Below, piece after piece: positions 40,461 through 51,116 of a DNA stretch of 64,000 nt. The stretch is from an uncultured Flavobacteriales bacterium (GTDB lineage Bacteria; Bacteroidota; Bacteroidia; Flavobacteriales_G; Salibacteraceae). The position numbers were made by a program, and so were the translations under genes. Under the pieces are notes generated by a model. It saw only the letters and a program-made list of their open reading frames with translations, did not search any database and was not told the DNA's origin. Each line of letters begins with the position of its first letter. The stretch's first letter is position 1. The stretch is from assembly GCA_937121175.1 (NCBI GenBank), contig CAKZKD010000012.1:124001-188000 (forward strand), read 5' to 3'.

Positions 40461-41571
40461 ATTTTATCTGATTGAACACAATCCCTAATGACCTTTCATA
40501 GGTCCTCAGCGTCTGCATTTCTTTTGAAGTCACCAAACAAAGAGAAATGCCTCGTTCGCCAGCTCTTGCTGTTCTTCCTGATCGATGTGTATAATATTCA
40601 TCTTGATCTGGTAACTGGTAATGCACCACAAAAGAAAGTCCTTGAACATCAATTCCACGAGCCGCCAAATCGGTTGCGACCAATAAACGAAGTGATTCAT
40701 TTTTGAACGCTCGCATCACCTTATCGCGTTCTAACTGGCGCATGTCTCCATTGATGGTATCGGCAGCAACGTTTTTTGCAATCAATTGCTTCGCTAATTT
40801 TTGAGCAGCGGCTTTGGTCTTACAGAAAATAATTCCACGTTGGTTCTTCGTGTTTCTGAGCATTTCCATTAACAAATGGAGCTTCTCATTTTCTTCACAA
40901 ATAATGTATTGGTGCTCAATATTTTTATTGACCTGATTTTTAGTACTAACTGAAATCCGAAGCGCTTCTGTAGCCAAATGATTATTTACAATTTGCTTGA
41001 TACCGTGAGGCATTGTAGCTGAAAACAACCAACGTTCATCAGCCGAGGATACAAAGCCTAAAATTTCATCCAATTCGTTTTTAAAACCTAGACTTAGCAT
41101 TTCATCTGCTTCGTCCATTACTATGGTTTTCACATTTGACAAATCCACTGCTTTTCGATTTACCAAATCAATCAAGCGTCCCGGCGTAGCCACAATAATA
41201 TGCGTCGGTCGCTGTAAATTCTTTATTTGTTGGTCGATTTTTGCACCTCCATAAACCGCTTCAGTAAATATTTTATCACTAAATTTAGTGAACTTAAATA
41301 ACTGTTTAGCAACCTGTTGTCCTAATTCTCGAGTTGGACATAATACCAACCCTTGAACTACTTTTTTAGTAGAGTCTATTCGATGCAATAATGGCAATCC
41401 AAAGGCAGCAGTTTTTCCAGTTCCAGTTTGTGCTTGTCCCACCAAATCATTGGTTTCGTGTAGTAAAAGAGGAATAACTTCAGCTTGAATGGGTGTTGGT
41501 TCGTGGATGCCCATATCAGCTAATCCTTTTACAAATTTCTCGTGTATTCCTAAGTCGTTAAATGTATTCAC
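40459..41571 (-). CDS. DEAD/DEAH box RNA helicase
   Basis: AQTGTGKT, VMDEADEML, SATMP, HRSGRTARAG. Confidence 0.96.
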   Translation of the reverse strand: MNTFNDLGIHEKFVKGLADMGIHEPTPIQAEVIPLLLHETNDLVGQAQTGTGKTAAFGLPLLHRIDSTKKVVQGLVLCPTRELGQQVAKQLFKFTKFSDKIFTEAVYGGAKIDQQIKNLQRPTHIIVATPGRLIDLVNRKAVDLSNVKTIVMDEADEMLSLGFKNELDEILGFVSSADERWLFSATMPHGIKQIVNNHLATEALRISVSTKNQVNKNIEHQYIICEENEKLHLLMEMLRNTKNQRGIIFCKTKAAAQKLAKQLIAKNVAADTINGDMRQLERDKVMRAFKNESLRLLVATDLAARGIDVQGLSFVVHYQLPDQDEYYTHRSGRTARAGERGISLCLVTSKEMQTLRTYERSLGIVFNQIK

Positions 41572-41645
41572 AGCGCATTCTTTATTGGAACGCGAAAGTA
41601 CTGCTATTCATGGAATGGACTCAATATGTTCAATCAACCTATATA

Positions 41646-42140
41646 CTAGATTTTTCGCTTCAATTCAATAACATCCAAATCCTTGATGGTACCTCGTTCA
41701 ATCGTAAATCGTAACATAGTTTTCACCTGATGAAAACCATGATTTCCAATTGCACCCGGATTCATGTGCAATAGATTGAATCTTTTGTCTGGCATTACTT
41801 TCAGAATATGCGAATGTCCACAAATAAATAACTTCGGTTTATGGTTTTGAATCAAACCTCGAACTCTTGGATTGTACTTTCCAGGGTAGCCCGCAATGTG
41901 TGTCATTAAAACCTTAACCCCTTCCAGCTCGAACACCAAATCTTCAGGAAAAGTTGCACGCATTTTATGGTCATCAATATTTCCATAAACTGCACGAAAA
42001 GGCTTAAAGTCAGACAATTGCTCAACAACATCCAAAGAGCCAATATCTCCAGCATGCCAAATTTCATCACATGCATTAAAATGCTTGAAAATTACTGGCT
42101 CTACAAAACTGTGGGTATCGGATAGTAATCCTATTCGCAT
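41646..42140 (-). CDS. metallophosphoesterase (YfcE-like)
   Basis: GLLSDTHSF, WHAGDIGS, GNIDDH, CGHSHI, NPGAIGNHG. Confidence 0.93.
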   Translation of the reverse strand: MRIGLLSDTHSFVEPVIFKHFNACDEIWHAGDIGSLDVVEQLSDFKPFRAVYGNIDDHKMRATFPEDLVFELEGVKVLMTHIAGYPGKYNPRVRGLIQNHKPKLFICGHSHILKVMPDKRFNLLHMNPGAIGNHGFHQVKTMLRFTIERGTIKDLDVIELKRKI

Positions 42141-42145
42141 AGTTA

Positions 42146-42523
42146 CTACAATGCCTCAAGAACAGACTGATAATTAATATCACCATGCGTAGAAATATAG
42201 GTTACCACACCATTATCCATTAATATAACTTGAGGGGATTGATGGGTAACACCAAGGTTATCCGCAATAAAATTGCTCACATCGCGATGAGCGATTAAAT
42301 CTAAATAATAGACATCAACGTTTTTACTTAATTCCTCAACGCCGGCTTCTAATCTTCTGTAAGCCATAGAGCTTATCGAGCATCGGGTACTATGCTTAAA
42401 AAATAGAATCGGCCTTTCTTTAGATGCTTCTTTTGCAGAATCAACATCAGCTGTGCTAAGTACGGAATTCCATGAAGCGGGCAAACTATTTGAAGCGGAT
42501 TTTCCGAATAAATTATCGAACAT
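42146..42523 (-). CDS. ytxJ: bacillithiol-system redox-active protein YtxJ
   Basis: FFKHSTRCSISSMAYRRLE, HQSPQVILMDNGV. Confidence 0.85.
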   Translation of the reverse strand: MFDNLFGKSASNSLPASWNSVLSTADVDSAKEASKERPILFFKHSTRCSISSMAYRRLEAGVEELSKNVDVYYLDLIAHRDVSNFIADNLGVTHQSPQVILMDNGVVTYISTHGDINYQSVLEAL

Positions 42524-43224
42524 TATGTAGTTATTTGAGCAGCAAAGTTATTCGTGTTGGTGGTCCAATCGTATTTTAAAAAACCAACTTTCGGAAACTC
42601 GTCTGGAGCTAAAATTTGATACTTCTTCATCATTTCTATTAAACCTCCAAAACCCTTAAAATCACCAAGATACCACAAGCATAACCGAGGAACTAAAATG
42701 GACTTATCGTGCTTTTTAAAACAAACCGTTTCGTGAAGATATAATTTGGTTCTACTGTCTAACTCTTCATTCAGATTTTCTACGGAAAAAATAAATATCG
42801 GTGGACAACTGTTTGCGCCACAATTTAGGGCAAAGTGTAATCTATAATCAATTGCTGAAACTCTTGCCTGTTTTTCAAAATCAGAAACAGAAATACACCT
42901 TAGGTAACCTAACGCCAATTTGCTTTTAGAACCACGCAAAATTCCATGTTCTATTTCATCCAAGGTCAATGACTTATCTTGAAAATGAACAATTTGTTTT
43001 GAGTAATCTAACTTTTTTTGCTTATTGAGTTCAAGCAGAACATAGGCGTTGTAAAGATTTATCCAAAACACCTTTTTAGCGGTATCCGTCGAAATTTCTT
43101 GAAGAAGCTCAGAAGAATGGATTTCACCAAGCGCAGATGTCAATTCTACGCAATCGTTACCAATTTTGGCGCGATGTACAAATTTCTTAGAAAGCTCAAT
43201 TAAATCCACCAAACAAAGGTGCAC
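42523..43224 (-). CDS. DUF547 domain protein
   Basis: FWINLYNAYVL, ALNCGANSCPPI. Confidence 0.85.
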   Translation of the reverse strand: MHLCLVDLIELSKKFVHRAKIGNDCVELTSALGEIHSSELLQEISTDTAKKVFWINLYNAYVLLELNKQKKLDYSKQIVHFQDKSLTLDEIEHGILRGSKSKLALGYLRCISVSDFEKQARVSAIDYRLHFALNCGANSCPPIFIFSVENLNEELDSRTKLYLHETVCFKKHDKSILVPRLCLWYLGDFKGFGGLIEMMKKYQILAPDEFPKVGFLKYDWTTNTNNFAAQITT

Positions 43225-43271
43225 AACATCATTTTCTAATTCGGTCTCTTAACCGACAAATCAAAAATTGG

Positions 43272-44627
43272 CTATAAAGATTTTAATTCTTCCTTGCTTG
43301 GTAAGTCATTGTAGTGCCATTTTTTTACCACTACTCCATTTTCTAAATAGACTAACCCAGGATTTGAACGAATAATGGTTTTTAGCATAGTCGCATCACC
43401 ATTCCAAAAATCAAATGCTAATTGATGATTGTGTCTAAACTCATTTACTTGTTTGTATCCAGATGCTGTTATTCCTACCCACAAAGCACCACTTTCAATT
43501 GCAGAGGTGGATAGAGCAACTAATTCTGATTGCGGCGCATCACTCGTTTTTTCAATATCGTAAGTAATAACCATAAAAGCTTTTGCTGCGGATAAAAGTT
43601 CAGGAGTTTTATCGTTACCGTCAGCATCCATAATAAAGAAATCGTGTATCGGAGGCTCGTATCCATCCTTTAACTTCACTTGTTTGGTTAGGTCTGAGTT
43701 CATTTCATAAGATTCATTTTCCCACCATTTACCAGCTATGTATTCCTTATCGGTCATTTCCTTGTTTTCGCCAGATTCTTTGTTGACAAGTGTGTAGATG
43801 TAACCGAATTTAGGCCCTTCTAACCCTAACTCTTCCGCCGACTTCATTCCTTCCGATATGCTTTTCCCTTCTGCGTAAGGTCGGTAATCTTTTGCAGGCA
43901 AGTGCTCGATACACCAAAACGAAAACCCAAGTGCCAATACCAATACCCAAGCTGCTGTTGGCCATTCAGCATTTTCGATGCTCAATAATTTCCTAGCCGC
44001 TAAATAGCCACCATAGGCAATAACAGTAAACAAAAGAGGGAAAAACCATCCAAAAACCCAACTAAAGAAAACTACAAAAAGCAAGGAGAGTGGAAAAAAT
44101 GCCTTATCCTGATTGAATGTATTGGGCTTTATTTTGCCTTGCATAAAGAAAATAGGTAATAAGAAAACCAGCAAAACCATATCCTTTGCAAACGATTCCC
44201 AAGGTGTTAAACTTCTACCAACACTTCCTTTCAGTGCGTCTCCAAAGCAGCCACAATCGGTTACACAGGTTACCGACTTCTGAACTTCAACTCCATTTTC
44301 GATAATGGAATAGGTTCCTGAAGGATCGCAAGTTGCAGTATAGGCAGTAAGCCAACCAAAGAATAATGTAAGAATGAGCAAAGACCATGACGCTAGCCTA
44401 ATTTTTGCTCCGAACAGAATCGCACATCCCAAAATAATTTCGGCAACACAAGCCAAAATTGCAAGTGCCAACGCCCAAGGTTCAAGAAAGGGTAAATTTA
44501 GTGCGCTTTCCGCAAAATACTCTTCTAGTTTGTATGAAAATCCAAGGGGGTCATTGGCTTTGATTAATCCTGAAACAATAAAAAGCGACCCTACAAATAA
44601 TCTACAAAAACCTATGATGTACTTCAT
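43272..44627 (-). CDS. DoxX-like/BT_3928 family membrane protein
   Basis: FCRLFVGSLFIVSGLIKANDPLGFSYKLEEYF, VTDCGCFGDALK. Confidence 0.85.
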   Translation of the reverse strand: MKYIIGFCRLFVGSLFIVSGLIKANDPLGFSYKLEEYFAESALNLPFLEPWALALAILACVAEIILGCAILFGAKIRLASWSLLILTLFFGWLTAYTATCDPSGTYSIIENGVEVQKSVTCVTDCGCFGDALKGSVGRSLTPWESFAKDMVLLVFLLPIFFMQGKIKPNTFNQDKAFFPLSLLFVVFFSWVFGWFFPLLFTVIAYGGYLAARKLLSIENAEWPTAAWVLVLALGFSFWCIEHLPAKDYRPYAEGKSISEGMKSAEELGLEGPKFGYIYTLVNKESGENKEMTDKEYIAGKWWENESYEMNSDLTKQVKLKDGYEPPIHDFFIMDADGNDKTPELLSAAKAFMVITYDIEKTSDAPQSELVALSTSAIESGALWVGITASGYKQVNEFRHNHQLAFDFWNGDATMLKTIIRSNPGLVYLENGVVVKKWHYNDLPSKEELKSL

Positions 44628-44705
44628 AACTAACCAATTTGGAAGTGTAAAATTAGCTAAGGAAGTTAAGTACGAACTTGGTTTAACAAACCTTTATGAA
44701 TTCAA

Positions 44706-45632
44706 TTATTCGTAGGTTATTCCCACAAATCGAATGTTATTTGCCAAGTTGGTTTGTACCGTTCTGGAATACTCCAATTGTTCTGGCCCACTAGTGTGTG
44801 ATTGTCCTTGCTTGCCTGCTAAATCAATATTTTCAAATACTTTAAGAATGTCCAACTCTAAATTGATGTAAGTCGTTTGTCCTTCTCGAACCTCAAACTC
44901 CCCTGTTTGTAAAATTACCTGACGGTACAATTCGCTGAATCCAGTATGGTAGAAAAATGACCTATCGTAGTCGCCTGTGCTATCAATATCGATCCTTCCA
45001 TCTAGGGATAAGAATTTGTACTTCGCTTCCCAAGTCCAATCCATTCCATTAAAAGTGGTATTCAAGGGATGTTCAGCCGGGTAATCATTTGGTCTGTATT
45101 CTTCATTTAAAACTGGATCAACTCCGCAGCCAAAATATAAGGTGGAATACGTACCTGGAACTAATTCCCCTTCAATTTTGTGATCGTAAATTTTTCGGGT
45201 TTCACTGAATAACGTAGAGGTATCATAATCGATTAATTCCACATCGGTTATCTCATATTTTTCTAGCGTACTAGTCCCTACTTGTACATTGGAAACAAAA
45301 TATTTGAATAGCGTGAACTCTAAATTTCTGCCTTGTTGGTCTTTGTAGTTCTTAGACAGATACAGGCGTTCCCCATCAACCAAAGGGATAATATTAATTT
45401 CAACTTTTTGAAATTTAGCTTCTTGAGAACTGTCAGGATCACAAGTATCTCCAACACAAGGTGGGGTTATTGGTGTTGGCTTTTCTCCATAGGTACATCG
45501 AGAATTGTACTTAGCTGCAGGATCGTAATTCAATGCTTCTGGGTCAGTGCAGCCTTCCTTTGGTTTTGTACAGCTGAATAGTACCAATGCAAGTAGAGCA
45601 ATAATTTTAGTGTATCCAAATAGTAATTTCAT
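44706..45632 (-). CDS. MbnP-like lipoprotein
   Basis: Lipobox LVLFSC, GCTDPEALNYDPAAKYNSRCTY, FNGMDWTWEAKYKFLSLDG. Confidence 0.75.
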   Translation of the reverse strand: MKLLFGYTKIIALLALVLFSCTKPKEGCTDPEALNYDPAAKYNSRCTYGEKPTPITPPCVGDTCDPDSSQEAKFQKVEINIIPLVDGERLYLSKNYKDQQGRNLEFTLFKYFVSNVQVGTSTLEKYEITDVELIDYDTSTLFSETRKIYDHKIEGELVPGTYSTLYFGCGVDPVLNEEYRPNDYPAEHPLNTTFNGMDWTWEAKYKFLSLDGRIDIDSTGDYDRSFFYHTGFSELYRQVILQTGEFEVREGQTTYINLELDILKVFENIDLAGKQGQSHTSGPEQLEYSRTVQTNLANNIRFVGITYE

Positions 45633-45760
45633 CTTTTCTCTTTTTTACAAAACGTTTCGTTTAAGAATCGGTTTGTTATGTTTTCTCCTTGTTTTCCTCT
45701 ATCGTGAAAGTAGAGCAATTTAGCCCATATAATGTGTAGCCAATGTTACATTTAAAGAAA

Positions 45761-46459
45761 TTACAAAAGCATTTCTAATTCACTTAAATGATAAATAGTA
45801 TTTGCATCCGCTACTTTTTCATGCTCTCGGTGCGGGTCAAAGTGAATAGCTTTCCAGCCAGCATTCTTACCACCTTCGATATCCGCGACAACATCATCAC
45901 CAATAATTATACACTCATGAGACTTTGCTCCTGTCTGCTCCTCGGAATATTTAAAAATTTTAATATCTGGTTTTTTGGCAGCAGCAGCTTCACTGGTTAT
46001 TATGGATTTAAAATAATCTAATAGTTTCGATTCTTTTAACTTAACATGCTGTACTTCTTCAAATCCATTTGTGATAATGTGTAATTCGTATTTTTTAGAT
46101 AGATATTCCAATATTTCGTGAGAGTGGTCAAACAATCCAACTTTATAAGGGCTATGCTCAATGTAATACTTGCCAATTTCAACACCTAAACTGTCGGACT
46201 GAATACCAAAAATTAAAAGGACTTTTTCGAACCGACCGTACCTTAACTTTTCTTTACTCAAGTTTCCGGTGCGATAGGCCTCCCACATTTGTTCATTTAT
46301 TCGTTCGTAGGTCGTAATAAAATCCATCACTGAACGCACACCCCGGTTGGCCAAATTCATTTTATTATAAATTTCGGTAAGCACTTCTCTGCTGTTAGAT
46401 TTAAAGTCCCATAGCGTGCGGTCTAAATCGAAAAATACATGTTTGATGTTCTTATACAT
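45761..46459 (-). CDS. HAD hydrolase, YjjG family noncanonical pyrimidine nucleotidase
   Basis: VFFDLDRTLWDF, HIITNGFEEVQ, IIIGDDVVADIEGGKNAGW. Confidence 0.9.
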   Translation of the reverse strand: MYKNIKHVFFDLDRTLWDFKSNSREVLTEIYNKMNLANRGVRSVMDFITTYERINEQMWEAYRTGNLSKEKLRYGRFEKVLLIFGIQSDSLGVEIGKYYIEHSPYKVGLFDHSHEILEYLSKKYELHIITNGFEEVQHVKLKESKLLDYFKSIITSEAAAAKKPDIKIFKYSEEQTGAKSHECIIIGDDVVADIEGGKNAGWKAIHFDPHREHEKVADANTIYHLSELEMLL

Positions 46460-46521
46460 TTTTTAAAGAAAGAGCTTTATTCATAAGACGTTCGGCAAAT
46501 TAAATGAATAGATTTGATTGA

Positions 46522-47562
46522 GTGAATAATTCGGAAGACATAAGATTTATGAATCGCTGTTTTCAGTTAGCAAAAAAAGGTGCTGGACATGTTTCTCCTA
46601 ACCCTCTAGTTGGTTCTGTTGTGGTGCATAACGGAAAAATAATTGGCGAAGGATTTCATAGGAAATTTGGAGGACATCATGCTGAGCCTAATGCAATCAA
46701 CTCTATTTCGGATAAAAGCTTACTTCCACAAAGTACCCTATACGTAAATCTTGAGCCTTGCAATCATTTTGGAAAAACCCCACCTTGTGCCGATTTGGTG
46801 GTACAATCAGGATTTAAAAGGGTAGTGATTTCCAATACGGATCCAAATCCAAAAGTTAATTCCACAGGAATTCAAAAAATAAAAAATGCTGGCATTGACG
46901 TTACAGTTGGAGTCTTGGAATCGGAAGGACGGGTCATAAACAAACGATTCTTTTGTGCTCAAGAGAAAAAAAGGCCGTACATCATGCTAAAATGGGCACA
47001 AACAGCTGACGGGTTTATTAATCATTTACCAAATGAAAATAAAAAGCCGTTAAAAATCAGTTCCAGAAATAACCAGCAATTGGTGCATAACTGGCGAAGT
47101 AAGGAAGACGCTATAATGATTGGGTGGAAAACCTTACTCAATGACAAACCAAAATTAAATACTCGTTTAGTAGAGGGTAAAAATCCATTGCCAATAATAC
47201 TTGCATTGGGCACCGAAACACCTGACACCGCTCGTTTAATACCGTTTGAAAGCTACATTCTAATCTCTACTATAAATCCTGTCTCATTACCAAACCAAGG
47301 TAGATGGCTTCAATCTAAAAAGAGTTTAACAGAAACATTATCCCCCCTCTTAAATCTTGGGTTAAACAGTATTTTAGTTGAAGGCGGACTAAAAACGCAT
47401 GAATTATTTATCAATCAATGTTTGTGGGATGAGATAAGAATCTATTCTTCGGAACAGAAAATAAACGTCGGAATTCCTTCACCAAAATTGAATTTATGCA
47501 CTACTAATACCATTCCTTTGCCGACCCAGAACAAAGTCACTATCTTCAACACTGAAAATTGA
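46522..47562 (+). CDS. ribD: bifunctional riboflavin deaminase/reductase RibD
   Basis: GHVSPNPLVGSVVV, HAEPNAI, NLEPCNHFGKTPPCAD, reductase domain; GTG start. Confidence 0.95.
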   Translation: MNNSEDIRFMNRCFQLAKKGAGHVSPNPLVGSVVVHNGKIIGEGFHRKFGGHHAEPNAINSISDKSLLPQSTLYVNLEPCNHFGKTPPCADLVVQSGFKRVVISNTDPNPKVNSTGIQKIKNAGIDVTVGVLESEGRVINKRFFCAQEKKRPYIMLKWAQTADGFINHLPNENKKPLKISSRNNQQLVHNWRSKEDAIMIGWKTLLNDKPKLNTRLVEGKNPLPIILALGTETPDTARLIPFESYILISTINPVSLPNQGRWLQSKKSLTETLSPLLNLGLNSILVEGGLKTHELFINQCLWDEIRIYSSEQKINVGIPSPKLNLCTTNTIPLPTQNKVTIFNTEN

Positions 47563-49664
47563 TTAAACGCGGTTGCATAGAATTCAAAGGAGTATCTACT
47601 AGTCTATTAGTACTTCTACTATTCACAACTTTTGGATTTGCCCAAATAGCAGATAGGGATTCATTTATTGAGGCGATTGAGTCCAAAATTGATATCTCGG
47701 CATTAAAAGAAAACCCAATTGTTAATTATGGCTCAACAGACAGCCTTATAAGTATTATTGACCGTGATGCAGACAGTGTATTCCACGCGCGCTTCTTTAA
47801 TTTATTGGGTCAATTTAATTTTGAACGAGGCGATTATGCCGTTGCGCTCGAATACTTTCTTACTGGACGGAGTTATATTTCACCACTAGCTAATTCGCCT
47901 TTGTTCGCACAAATAAGCATAAACATCGGAAACGTTTACTACAAAAATGAGGACTTTGAGTCGGCCAAAAAACTTTATAACCGCGGGCGTACACTTGCAT
48001 TTGAATTCGAGAATTTTGGTTTAGCCGCAACGGCCTCGAATAATATTGCACTGCTGCACTTAAGAAGTAAGGAGTTCGCTGATGCCGAGTTTTACTTCAA
48101 AGAAGCATTTCAGCTCCGAAAGAAATTGAATAATGGATATCTAGTTGCCCATAGTCTTCAATACCTCGGAATGCTCAATTTCCACCAAGGAAAGCTAGAT
48201 AGTGCAATATACTTTTATAGACAATCGGAGCAACTAGTTGAAAACACCAAAGTTGAAAAAGAATTAAAATTACTTATTACCGTAAAAAACGACCTCGCGT
48301 TTAGTTTACTCAAAAAAAACAATGTTTCCTCAGTCAACAATAAGGTTGCTGAGGTTGAAGAGCTCTTAAAGGGAATTGATGATCAATATTTTTATTGTTC
48401 TGCAATGTATCAAGTTGCAAACATTTATTTTAAAACCAAGAAATTTGAAAAGGCGTTGGAAACAAGCAGGAATGTAATTGAAGTTGCGGGTCTTGAGAAT
48501 TATTTTGATGCACTTCAGAAGGGGTATAATCTAGCCTCCCAAATTGAAGAAGAATTAGGCAATTTTAAATCGGCGGTGGTTTTATCTAGAAAAAGTCAAC
48601 GAATAAAATCTAAGCTACGAAAAAACTTTACGGATAAAAAATTAGCTAACGAACGTTATGCCCAGAGCGTTTTGGGGAGTAAAAAACTACTAAACCTTGC
48701 CAATCGTGAGTCGGAGTTAAAAACCAGAGAATTAAATTCTCAACGACGCGTGACTGAATTTCTTGTTCTAGTAGTCATTATGGGCTTAATTGCTGTTCTG
48801 AGTCTTGTTTATTCGAATAGACACAAACAAAGGTCTAACAAGCAATTACTTGCTACCAACCAACTTATAGAAAAACAAAATGTGGCAATTAAAAAACAAC
48901 AATTCGAATTGCACACAGCGAAGTCCGATCTAGAACTAAAACTTAATGAATTAAAGCAATTGACTAAGGACAATAACCAATTATTGAGCATGGTAGCGCA
49001 CGATCTGCGCACTCCACTCAATTCCATAAAGGGATTAAATGATTTACTTAAAATTGAACTCCTGGAATCTGAGAATAAGAACAATCAAGATGAGCTTCAA
49101 TATATCGAAATGATAAATAAGTCAGTAAATAATATGCTTAGAATGATTGAGCAATTGTTACATTCAAAAAATTTCGATGATGGAGAAGTTCCCGTTAATA
49201 AATCAAATATCAACCTGAATAAACTTATCCAAGAAATGATAGCTAATCATAAAAAATGGGCAAATGAAAAAAACATTGAAATCGTTGTAAATCAAACCGA
49301 CACACCTACAATCCTGTTGACTGACCCCATATTGTTTGAACAAATTATTTCCAACATTCTTAGCAATGCAATTAAATTTTCTCCGCACAAGTCACAAGTA
49401 ATTATTGAAATTATTGAGAAAACAACAGTTGTTTCAATTTCTGTTAAAGATTACGGTCCTGGCTTCAGCGATTCGGATAAAGAAAAACTATTCAAACCGT
49501 ATCAAAAATTGAGCGCCAACCCCACAGGAGGAGAGTCCAGTTTTGGCGTAGGCTTATCTTCTGCAAAAAAGATGTCAGAAGAACTTAACGGAAAACTTTG
49601 GGTGAAAAGTACGCAAGGAAACGGTGCAACTTTTTATTTCCAGCTTCCGAAAAAAACAGTATGA
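47559..49664 (+). CDS. TPR-repeat membrane sensor histidine kinase
   Basis: N-terminal TPRs, TM, MVAHDLRTPLNSIKG (HisKA), GPGFSD and GVGLSSAKKM (HATPase). Confidence 0.93.
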   Translation: MIKRGCIEFKGVSTSLLVLLLFTTFGFAQIADRDSFIEAIESKIDISALKENPIVNYGSTDSLISIIDRDADSVFHARFFNLLGQFNFERGDYAVALEYFLTGRSYISPLANSPLFAQISINIGNVYYKNEDFESAKKLYNRGRTLAFEFENFGLAATASNNIALLHLRSKEFADAEFYFKEAFQLRKKLNNGYLVAHSLQYLGMLNFHQGKLDSAIYFYRQSEQLVENTKVEKELKLLITVKNDLAFSLLKKNNVSSVNNKVAEVEELLKGIDDQYFYCSAMYQVANIYFKTKKFEKALETSRNVIEVAGLENYFDALQKGYNLASQIEEELGNFKSAVVLSRKSQRIKSKLRKNFTDKKLANERYAQSVLGSKKLLNLANRESELKTRELNSQRRVTEFLVLVVIMGLIAVLSLVYSNRHKQRSNKQLLATNQLIEKQNVAIKKQQFELHTAKSDLELKLNELKQLTKDNNQLLSMVAHDLRTPLNSIKGLNDLLKIELLESENKNNQDELQYIEMINKSVNNMLRMIEQLLHSKNFDDGEVPVNKSNINLNKLIQEMIANHKKWANEKNIEIVVNQTDTPTILLTDPILFEQIISNILSNAIKFSPHKSQVIIEIIEKTTVVSISVKDYGPGFSDSDKEKLFKPYQKLSANPTGGESSFGVGLSSAKKMSEELNGKLWVKSTQGNGATFYFQLPKKTV

Positions 49665-50512
49665 TTTGGGTCACTTGTAGTATTCTTTCATCTTCCTTAC
49701 TTTTTGTGATTTTCAAGTTATTTGAATCCAACAAAGTACATCGGTTTACAGCAGTTGTTTTCAACTACCTTTTCGCAGGTCTAACGGGTCTTATATTTTT
49801 CGAGATTAATGTAGAAAGCGTATTCAATTGTCCAAATTGCCTTTACTTTTCAACTGCATTAGGGATCGTATTTATCGCATTGTTTAATTTAATCGGCTTC
49901 GTGACTAAACATAACGGTGCTTCTATAGCGGTTTTGGCAAACAAAATGGCATTCGTGATTCCCGTTGTGCTATCCATTCTAGTGTTTAGTGAACCTTTTC
50001 ACATTCAACTACTTGTAGGCATATCCATTGGGTTATTAGGCCTGTTTTTAGCTATTAAACCGAAAAACCATTCTTCAATAAAACAGCTTTTAATATGGCC
50101 TAGCATACTTTTCGTAGGTAGTGGACTCTTAGATTTTTTATTAAAAATTGGCGAGCAATTCGTTCTGCAAACTTGGAGTTCTCCAACTTTAACAATTGCA
50201 ATTTTTGCCAGTGCATTTTTCTGGGGAAGCTTGTTTGGGATAACAAAGAAAACGTTGCAATTCAACCTGAAAAATATTAGTTGGGGTGCATTATTGGGAG
50301 TCCCAAATTTCTTCTCAATTTATTTTCTTTTCGAGGCTATAAAATCGTTTTCAGAACAATCTTCGGTAGTTTTCCCACTCAATAATGTTGGAATTATTGT
50401 TTGCACGAGCCTACTTGCATTTCTTATTTTTAGGGAAAAACTTAGTAAACTTAATTTATTCGGAATTGCACTTTGTATTGTTTCTATTATACTACTAGGT
50501 GTCTATGCCTGA
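49661..50512 (+). CDS. EamA/DMT family transporter
   Basis: About 10 TM segments; ATG at 49661 overlapping HK stop preferred over track start. Confidence 0.8.
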   Translation: MIWVTCSILSSSLLFVIFKLFESNKVHRFTAVVFNYLFAGLTGLIFFEINVESVFNCPNCLYFSTALGIVFIALFNLIGFVTKHNGASIAVLANKMAFVIPVVLSILVFSEPFHIQLLVGISIGLLGLFLAIKPKNHSSIKQLLIWPSILFVGSGLLDFLLKIGEQFVLQTWSSPTLTIAIFASAFFWGSLFGITKKTLQFNLKNISWGALLGVPNFFSIYFLFEAIKSFSEQSSVVFPLNNVGIIVCTSLLAFLIFREKLSKLNLFGIALCIVSIILLGVYA

Positions 50513-51116
50513 GTTCGAAACGTATAAGACCATTAAATCTGAATCAACTGCCCTTTTCAAAGACAAGGGTTCTAAGCATTTTGGATTCAGTTATAGAGTG
50601 AACTCAGTTGAGCAAGCTAAAGAAAAAATTACCGCATTAACCAACGCTCATCCAAAAGCAAATCACATATGTTTTGGGTATCGAATAATAGACTCGGAGC
50701 ATGTTATAGAGTTTTGCTCAGACAATGGAGAGCCCAGCAATTCGGCAGGAGCCCCTATTTTAGGCCAAGTAAAATCTTTTTGTGTCTTAAATACGCTAAT
50801 CTGTGTTGTTCGATATTTTGGCGGGACAAAACTGGGCGTCTCAGGATTGATCAATGCATATAAAACCACAGCACAATTGACATTGGAAAATTCAGGAATC
50901 ACCATATACGAGCCTTCTTACCGTGTTCAACTAAAGCTAAAAACAGCCGATTTCGGCAAAGTGCTAAGCTATTTATCTAAGGAAAAAATGAACATTGTAA
51001 ATCAGGGTTTTACTGACAAACATGAAATCACCGTTCAAACAAATACTAAGGATTTAAACAAAATAAAGGCTAAATTTGGGTCGATTCACCTTCTAACATG
51101 GAAAAAAAACTCATAA
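50499..51116 (+). CDS. YigZ/IMPACT family protein
   Basis: FCSDNGEPSNSAGAPILGQ, VVRYFGGTKLGVSGLINAYK. Confidence 0.93.
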   Translation: MSMPEFETYKTIKSESTALFKDKGSKHFGFSYRVNSVEQAKEKITALTNAHPKANHICFGYRIIDSEHVIEFCSDNGEPSNSAGAPILGQVKSFCVLNTLICVVRYFGGTKLGVSGLINAYKTTAQLTLENSGITIYEPSYRVQLKLKTADFGKVLSYLSKEKMNIVNQGFTDKHEITVQTNTKDLNKIKAKFGSIHLLTWKKNS